Assembly: GCA_052033505.1 (NCBI GenBank) | Contig: JBPOJN010000028.1 | Span: forward strand, 1 to 35,517 | Source of the DNA: JBPOJN01 sp052033505 | Lineage (GTDB): Bacteria; UBA10199; JACPAL01; GCA-016699445 | DNA: 35,517 bases | Reading direction: 5' to 3' | In this document: positions 30,852-35,517 of the stretch, piece by piece | Position numbering within the stretch: the first letter of the stretch is position 1 | How the letters are laid out: each line of letters begins with the position of its first letter | Translations under genes and position numbers: made by a program | The notes under the pieces: model-generated | What the model saw: only the letters and a program-made list of their open reading frames with translations | Databases searched by the model: none | What the model was told of the DNA's origin: nothing

Positions 30852-32273
30852 TTAGATGTCGAAGTACAAAGCAAACTCGTGCGGCACCGGGCGCAGACGC
30901 ACCGGATTGAGCTCGTTGTCGGTCTTGTACTCGATCCACTTCTTGATCAAGTCTTCGGTGAAGACGTCGCCCTTGAGCAAGAAAGCATGATCGTTTTCCA
31001 AGGCGTTCAAAGACTGATCTAGTCCGCCCGGCATCTGCGGAACGTTTCTCAACTCTTCGGAAGAGAGAGAATAGATGTCTTTTTCCAAGGCGAGACCCGG
31101 ATCGATGCGGTTCTGGATACCGTCCAAACCGGCCATCAACATACATGCAAAGGCTAAGTAGCCGTTGCAAGACGGATCGGGGAAACGCACTTCGATGCGC
31201 TTGGCTTTCGGCGAGCTCACGATCGGAAGACGGATCGCGGCCGAACGGTTACGCGCGGAATACGCGAGATTCACGGGGGCTTCGAAGCCCGGGACCAAGC
31301 GACGGTAAGAATTCGTGGTCGGATTCGTGAAGGCCGCGATCGTCTGGGCGTGCTTCAGAATACCGCCGATGTAATGCAGGGCCATTTCGGACATTCCACC
31401 ATACTTGTCTCCGGCGAAAAGCGGCGTGCCGCCCTTCCAGATCGACTGATGGCAATGCATGCCGGAGCCGTTGTCGCCGAAAAGAGGCTTCGGCATGAAC
31501 GTGACCGTTTTTCCGTAGCGGCGGGCGACGTTCTTGACGATGTATTTGAACCACATCAGGTTGTCGGCCGTGGCCGTCAGCGTGGAAAACTGAAAGTCAA
31601 TTTCGCATTGTCCGCCGGTCGCCACTTCATGATGCTGTGCCTCGACGATCATGCCGACTTTTTGCATTTCCAGACACATTTCCGCGCGGATATCGACCAA
31701 GGTATCGTTCGGGGCCACGGGATAGTAACCACCCTTGTAGCCGGGCTGATAACCTAAGTTCCGGGATCCATCGGGAAGGATGTCTTTGCCGGAATTCCAA
31801 CGGCCTTCGATGGAATCCACTTTGTGCCAAGAGGCGTTCACGGTCTGATCGAAAGCCACGGAATCGAAAATGAAGAACTCGGCCTCGGGACCGAAGTTGA
31901 TCGTGTCTCCGATGCCGGTCGACTTCACGTAATTCTCGGCTTTTCTAGCCACGAAACGGGGATCGCGCGTGTACGGCTGTTTGGTGATCGGATCCACGAT
32001 GTCGGCGATCAAAGACAAGGTCGGAATCTTGGTGAAAGGATCCATCTTGGCGGTTTTCGGATCCGGGATCATTCCCATGTCGGAAGCGTTGATCGGCTGC
32101 CAGCCGCGGATCGAGGATCCGTCGAAGGCGTAGCCACTGGTGAACGTTTCTTCGGATAATTGGGAGATCGGGCAAGTCCAATGCTGCCACGTGCCGGGAA
32201 GGTCGGTGAACTTGATGTCCACCATCGCGGTCTTATTTTCTTTGGCGAAAGCCAATACTTCTTTGGGTGTCAT
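30852..32273 (-). CDS. glnA: Glutamine synthetase type I
   Basis: The dodecameric enzyme that makes glutamine from glutamate, ammonium and ATP, 473 aa. It has the N-terminal beta-grasp, GYAFDGSSIRGWQPINASDMGMIPDP, NFGPEAEFFIFD with metal ligands, GSGMHCHQSIWKGG, the ATP/glutamate region NPTTNSYRRLVPGFEAPVNLAYSARNRSAAIRLP, and RIEVRFPDPSCNGYLAFACMLMAGLDG. The segment EKDIYSLSSEEL matches the adenylylation loop, with its Tyr in place, so control by a GlnE-type adenylyltransferase is likely (GSI-beta). GGAGGAG precedes the ATG. It lies 57 bp after a PII gene. Confidence 0.98.
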   Translation of the reverse strand: MTPKEVLAFAKENKTAMVDIKFTDLPGTWQHWTCPISQLSEETFTSGYAFDGSSIRGWQPINASDMGMIPDPKTAKMDPFTKIPTLSLIADIVDPITKQPYTRDPRFVARKAENYVKSTGIGDTINFGPEAEFFIFDSVAFDQTVNASWHKVDSIEGRWNSGKDILPDGSRNLGYQPGYKGGYYPVAPNDTLVDIRAEMCLEMQKVGMIVEAQHHEVATGGQCEIDFQFSTLTATADNLMWFKYIVKNVARRYGKTVTFMPKPLFGDNGSGMHCHQSIWKGGTPLFAGDKYGGMSEMALHYIGGILKHAQTIAAFTNPTTNSYRRLVPGFEAPVNLAYSARNRSAAIRLPIVSSPKAKRIEVRFPDPSCNGYLAFACMLMAGLDGIQNRIDPGLALEKDIYSLSSEELRNVPQMPGGLDQSLNALENDHAFLLKGDVFTEDLIKKWIEYKTDNELNPVRLRPVPHEFALYFDI

Positions 32274-32330
32274 GGGTCACTCCTCCTATAAAGTTAATGA
32301 TGCGTAGCAAGGTTTTTCATAATGACGGTC

Positions 32331-32669
32331 TTAGACAGCCGTTTTGCCGGTCTCACCGGTGCGGATGCGAATGACTTCTTCGAGGTTCGAAATGAAAATC
32401 TTTCCGTCCCCGATCTTACCGGTCTTAGCCGCGTTCACGATTGTCTCGACCGCGATCTTCGCCATGGACTCTTCCACGACGATTTCCAGCTTCACCTTCG
32501 GCAGAAAATCCACGATATATTCCGCGCCCCGGTACAGCTCGGTATGACCCTTTTGGCGCCCGAAACCCTTCACTTCAGACACGGTCATCCCTTGGATACC
32601 CGCTTTTTGAAGCGCTTCTTTCACTTCGTCCAGCTTAAAAGGTTTAATGATCGCTTCGATTTTTTTCAT
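32331..32669 (-). CDS. glnB: PII nitrogen regulatory protein (copy 1, between amt and glnA)
   Basis: A 112-residue trimeric signal protein that reports 2-oxoglutarate, ATP/ADP and, if modified, glutamine status to targets such as AmtB and GlnE. MKKIEAIIKPFKLDEVKEAL, the T-loop with Tyr51 (RGAEYIVDFLPKVK), the B-loop TGKIGDGKIFI and the C-loop IRTGETG are all present. Tyr51 fits uridylylation by GlnD. It differs from the second copy (34372-34710) at only four residues: 66, 68, 70 and 72. TAAGGAG precedes the ATG. GlnB or GlnK naming is arbitrary here; it sits 27 bp after amt and before glnA. Confidence 0.95.
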   Translation of the reverse strand: MKKIEAIIKPFKLDEVKEALQKAGIQGMTVSEVKGFGRQKGHTELYRGAEYIVDFLPKVKLEIVVEESMAKIAVETIVNAAKTGKIGDGKIFISNLEEVIRIRTGETGKTAV

Positions 32670-32696
32670 GGATCGATCTCCTTATGGTTTGTCGAA

Positions 32697-34154
32697 TTAA
32701 TGGAGCAGGTAGCCCTCTTCTCCATGCTCTGCAAGGTCTAATCCCTGACGTTCGGCTTCTTCGGAAGGACGCAAGCCGATGACGATTTTCACGATGGAAC
32801 CGATCACCATCGTACCGATAATCGAGAGAGCGAGCGTGAGGCCCATGGCCTTCAACTGCTCGATCCAGAGCGTGTTACCGACGATGTCTTTGAGGTTGGT
32901 ATTGAGGTTGCCGTTGACGTCGGCAGAGGCGAAAAATCCAGTCAGCAATGCGCCTAAGGTTCCGCCGACGGCATGAACGCCGAAGGTATCCAAAGCGTCG
33001 TCGTATCCCAGCCAAGGTTTCAACTTAGACACAGCCAAGAACAGAAGGATGCCGGCCAAAATACCGATGATGACCGCGCTCGAAGTGGAAACGAAACCGC
33101 AAGCCGGCGTGATCACGACCAAGCCGCCGACCGCGCCGGAGCAGAAACCTAAAACACTGGGCTTGCCGCGTGTGATCCATTCCATCAGACCCCACACGAA
33201 AGCCGCAACCGCAGCGGCGAGTGTCGTTGTAACAAAGGCGTTCGTCGCGACACCGTCGGCGCCGACCGCGCTTCCCGCGTTGAATCCGTACCACCCGACC
33301 CAGAGCATGCCCGTACCGACCATGCAGAGCACCATGCTATGAGGCAGCATGGGTTCTTTGCCGAAGCCTAAGCGCTTGCCCAGCATCAAACACAGGACCA
33401 AAGCGGACCAACCGGACGACATGTGAACGACCGTGCCGCCGGCGAAGTCGATGGCTTTGATCGAGGCATTCGCGTTCCAGACGCCGTTCATCAGACCGTC
33501 GATACCCCAAACCATGTGGGCTAAGGGGAAGTAAATGATGACCATCCACAGGGCCGTGAATAGTAAAATGGCGGAAAACTTCATGCGTTCCGCGATCGCA
33601 CCGACGATCAGGGCCGGTGTGATGATCGCGAACATCATTTGATAAATGGCGAAAAGATTCTGAGAAACCCAGTAGGAATAATTCGTGTTCGGATTGCCGT
33701 CGACGCCCTTGAAGAAGGCGAAGCTCAAATCTCCAAGGTAAGGTTTACCCGAAGAAAAAACCCAGCTGTAACCGAAAGCCCACCACATGATGGTCACCAA
33801 ACCGGTGATTCCCAAACATTGAGCAAGGACGGACAGGACGTTTTTGGAACGTACCAGGCCGCCGTAAAAAAGCGCCAATCCGGGCAATGTCATGAAAAGG
33901 ACCAAAGCGGCCGACACCATCATCCAGGCGTTATGGCCCGGACCAGCGCCCGGAACCTTAGAAGACATGGTAGCACCTGCGGTGTCTGCACCGCGGCCAG
34001 TATTATTCACGTATGCTTCGAGGTCCATCACGCGTTGCTCCCAACTCGGGTCGACCTTTTCCTGCGCCTGTACCGGCGTAACGGTCGAAAAAAATAAAGA
34101 AGCCGCAAGGGCCAGAAAAGCGACGGCTACAAGCCGTAGACATGAAGAACGCAT
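32697..34154 (-). CDS. amt: Ammonium transporter Amt (copy 1)
   Basis: An Amt/Rh-family trimeric ammonium channel of the inner membrane, 485 aa. A cleavable signal peptide (LRLVAVAFLALAASLFFSTVTPVQA) and a 40-residue periplasmic lead (to about 73) come first. About eleven helices follow, with MMVSAALVLFMTLPGLALFYGGLVRSKNVLS, the first conserved His in DFAGGTVVHMSSGWSALVL, and the second in FGVHAVGGTLGALLTG. The cytoplasmic tail is short. I chose the ATG at 34152-34154 with AAGGAG six nt upstream; the longer frame to 34325 runs through the promoter and terminator. A sigma-54-type promoter lies 32 bp upstream. Amt-GlnK coupling is the usual arrangement. Confidence 0.96.
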   Translation of the reverse strand: MRSSCLRLVAVAFLALAASLFFSTVTPVQAQEKVDPSWEQRVMDLEAYVNNTGRGADTAGATMSSKVPGAGPGHNAWMMVSAALVLFMTLPGLALFYGGLVRSKNVLSVLAQCLGITGLVTIMWWAFGYSWVFSSGKPYLGDLSFAFFKGVDGNPNTNYSYWVSQNLFAIYQMMFAIITPALIVGAIAERMKFSAILLFTALWMVIIYFPLAHMVWGIDGLMNGVWNANASIKAIDFAGGTVVHMSSGWSALVLCLMLGKRLGFGKEPMLPHSMVLCMVGTGMLWVGWYGFNAGSAVGADGVATNAFVTTTLAAAVAAFVWGLMEWITRGKPSVLGFCSGAVGGLVVITPACGFVSTSSAVIIGILAGILLFLAVSKLKPWLGYDDALDTFGVHAVGGTLGALLTGFFASADVNGNLNTNLKDIVGNTLWIEQLKAMGLTLALSIIGTMVIGSIVKIVIGLRPSEEAERQGLDLAEHGEEGYLLH

Positions 34155-34185
34155 GTAAATCTCCTTTTGATTGCGTCTGCGCAGG

Positions 34186-34201
34186 TGCAATGAAGGTGCC
34201 A
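34186..34201 (-). promoter_or_regulatory. Sigma-54 (RpoN) type promoter of the amt-glnB-glnA operon
   Basis: On the minus strand TGGCACC, four bases, then TTGCA gives the -24/-12 pattern with the correct 10-bp spacing between GG and GC. It matches the consensus TGGCAC-N5-TTGC at all key bases. The start would be near 34175. RpoN promoters commonly drive nitrogen genes through NtrC, in line with the genes downstream. Confidence 0.8.
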
Positions 34202-34258
34202 AAACAAAAAATAAAATGGGGCTGATTTTTAAAAATATTTTATAAAGTCGAAGCTTAT

Positions 34259-34279
34259 TTTTTAAGCAGTGCTTAAAAA
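34259..34279. promoter_or_regulatory. 21-bp palindrome, candidate activator site upstream of the RpoN promoter
   Basis: TTTTTAAGCA (34259-34268) and TGCTTAAAAA (34270-34279) form a perfect inverted repeat around one G, centred about 94 bp upstream of the predicted amt start. That distance suits an NtrC-like enhancer, although the sequence is not the classic GCAC-N7-GTGC. It also overlaps the T-rich end of the preceding terminator, so it may instead be part of that structure. Confidence 0.45.
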
Positions 34280-34312
34280 TGAAACGGGCCTCACACCATT
34301 GTGAGGCCCGTT
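34280..34312 (-). terminator. Intrinsic terminator after the upstream amt-PII pair
   Basis: A perfect 13-bp stem (34283-34295 with 34300-34312) and a 4-nt loop, rich in GC (GGGCCTCAC core), is followed on the minus strand by TCATTTTTAAG. It ends the transcript of the second PII gene and isolates the RpoN promoter downstream. Confidence 0.9.
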
Positions 34313-34371
34313 CTGAGAGAGCCACTCGCTAAAGAAGCCTCTCGCTCGCAGTTACAGTAAAGACCGTTTTT

Positions 34372-34710
34372 TTAGACGGCCGTTTTCCCGGTCTCGCCGG
34401 TGCGGATACGGATCACTTCTTCCAGATTGGAGATAAAAATCTTTCCATCTCCGATCTTACCCGTTTTCGCCGCATTAACGATGGTCTCCACCGCCGTTTT
34501 CAGCATGGCCTCATCCACCACGATTTCCAGCTTCACCTTCGGCAGAAAATCTACGATGTACTCGGCACCGCGATACAGTTCGGTATGACCTTTCTGACGA
34601 CCGAAACCTTTAACTTCGGAGACCGTCATGCCCTGGATCCCGGCTTTCTGAAGAGCTTCCTTCACTTCGTCCAATTTGAAAGGTTTGATGATGGCTTCTA
34701 TTTTTTTCAT
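34372..34710 (-). CDS. glnK: PII nitrogen regulatory protein (copy 2, next to second amt)
   Basis: A second 112-residue PII protein, identical to the copy at 32331-32669 at 108 residues, with differences only at 66 (D), 68 (A), 70 (L) and 72 (T). The T-loop with Tyr51, the B-loop and the C-loop are intact. The two genes differ at many synonymous positions, so the duplication is not recent, or recoding drift has continued under strong protein-level constraint. GGGGG precedes the ATG. It starts 9 bp after the stop of an amt gene, which favours a GlnK role. The gene ends 60 bp before a strong terminator. Confidence 0.95.
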   Translation of the reverse strand: MKKIEAIIKPFKLDEVKEALQKAGIQGMTVSEVKGFGRQKGHTELYRGAEYIVDFLPKVKLEIVVDEAMLKTAVETIVNAAKTGKIGDGKIFISNLEEVIRIRTGETGKTAV

Positions 34711-34719
34711 ATATCCCCC

Positions 34720-35517
34720 TTAGCCCCGACCCTGCGCCGAGACGACTTGAAAATCCGGATAAGCCCGGTTCCCGTGCTCGCCAAAGTCCAAACCTTCGAC
34801 TTCTTCTTCGAGACTCACGCGCATGCCAACCGTGTATTTAATGATGGCCCATACGATGAGACTGAGGATGAAGGTGAACGCACCCACCGCGGCCACGCCG
34901 GTCAATTGGATGAGGAGTTGCTCCGCTCCACCGCCGTAAAAAAGACCGACCTTCGGCTGGGCGTTACCGCCGGCCAAACCGGGTGCCGCGAAAAGACCGA
35001 CGCAAAGGGTGCCAAAAACACCATTGACCAAGTGTACGGACGTAGCTCCGACGGGATCGTCGATTTTAACCTTATCGAAGAAGATAACCGCCAAGACGAC
35101 GAGAACGCCTGCGATCGCGCCGATAATGAAGGCACCCATGGGGGTGACCCACGCGCAAGGTGCTGTAATGGCGACCAAGCCCGCCAAGGTGCCGTTTAAG
35201 ATCATGCCGATGTCGGGTTTGCCTAAGAGGATCCAAGCCGTGATGGTCGCGGTCAACGTCGCCGTGGCACCGGCCATGTTGGTTGTCACCGCGATATGCC
35301 CGATCATCATCGGATCCGCGGCCATGGTGGAACCGGGGTTGAAACCGAACCAACCGAGCCAGAGGATCAAAGCGCCCAAGGTCGCGGTCGACATATTATG
35401 GCCGGGAACCGGATAAATCTTTCCATCACGGTATTTGCCGTGGCGTGCTCCCAAGAGCAGAACGCCCGCCAACGCCGCCCAACCGCCCATCGAGTGAACG
35501 ACCGTCGATCCGGCAAA
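34720..35517 (-). CDS. amt: Ammonium transporter Amt (copy 2, 5' end beyond window)
   Basis: The C-terminal 265 residues of a second Amt channel; the frame is open to the window edge, so the gene continues upstream. It begins FAGSTVVHSMGGWAALAG, holding the first conserved pore His. PVPGHNMSTATLGALILWLGWFGFNPGSTM follows, then the second pore His in TSVHLVNGVFGTLCVGLF. The cytoplasmic tail ends VSLEEEVEGLDFGEHGNRAYPDF, a PII-contacting type of end. It is a different subtype from copy 1: the loop before the tail differs and the pore contexts are only partly alike. It is coupled to a PII gene 9 bp downstream. Confidence 0.94.
   Translation of the reverse strand, partial: FAGSTVVHSMGGWAALAGVLLLGARHGKYRDGKIYPVPGHNMSTATLGALILWLGWFGFNPGSTMAADPMMIGHIAVTTNMAGATATLTATITAWILLGKPDIGMILNGTLAGLVAITAPCAWVTPMGAFIIGAIAGVLVVLAVIFFDKVKIDDPVGATSVHLVNGVFGTLCVGLFAAPGLAGGNAQPKVGLFYGGGAEQLLIQLTGVAAVGAFTFILSLIVWAIIKYTVGMRVSLEEEVEGLDFGEHGNRAYPDFQVVSAQGRG

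Noticed and set aside
34155..34325. 57-residue N-terminal extension of the first Amt
   Set aside because: It runs through the RpoN promoter and a terminator; the signal peptide and ribosome-binding site begin at 34154.
1..35517. tRNA, rRNA, CRISPR arrays, transposases, phage genes
   Set aside because: Looked for by eye on both strands; no cloverleaf, repeat-spacer array or mobile-element protein was seen.

Overview
The window looks like the chromosome of a diderm (Gram-negative) bacterium with fairly GC-rich DNA. Evidence for two membranes is an OprP-type porin, several lipoproteins and periplasmic enzymes, and a MurE with the meso-diaminopimelate DNPR motif. A PASTA domain on FtsI and the overall gene content would fit a Bdellovibrionota or deltaproteobacteria-like lineage, but no rRNA or lineage marker is present, so this placement is a weak inference. 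Nearly every gene is on the minus strand; the only clear plus-strand gene is the S41 protease at 4947-6173.

Region 1 (1-4560, minus): a sulfate uptake operon in the order porin, sulfate-binding protein, CysT, CysW, CysA (cut by the window start). It is preceded by a long leader (about 4561-4820). The leader holds a candidate promoter, a 31-codon ORF with four Cys codons in eight, and RNA segments that could pair in two mutually exclusive ways. Region 2 (4947-8324): a carboxyl-terminal protease converges, 3 bp apart, with a START-like gene that directly follows mltD. The START gene and the LysM half of mltD are much more AT-rich than their surroundings.

Region 3 (8487-26909, minus): a complete, tightly packed division and cell-wall (dcw) cluster in the order mraZ, STAS gene, rsmH, ftsL, ftsI, murE, murF, mraY, murD, ftsW, murG, murC, murB, ddl, ftsQ, ftsA, ftsZ. 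Most junctions are 4-bp stop/start overlaps. A strong sigma-70-type promoter (TTGACA, 17 bp, TAATAT) lies just before mraZ and overlaps three TGG-type pentamers spaced exactly 10 bp, a candidate MraZ operator. A STAS-domain gene without the usual phosphoacceptor motif sits between mraZ and rsmH.

Region 4 (27182-30710, minus): a DsbA-like lipoprotein with a SurA-like N-terminal part, seryl-tRNA synthetase, and two Cys-containing lipoproteins of unknown function. Region 5 (30852-35517, minus): nitrogen assimilation. A partial Amt gene and a PII gene end at a strong terminator. They are followed by a sigma-54-type promoter driving a second amt, a second nearly identical PII, and glnA, which ends at a bidirectional terminator.

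No tRNA, rRNA, CRISPR array, insertion sequence or phage gene was seen. Several starts were moved from the longest ORF to a GTG, TTG or internal ATG on the basis of ribosome-binding sites, gene overlaps, or a promoter that excludes the longer form.
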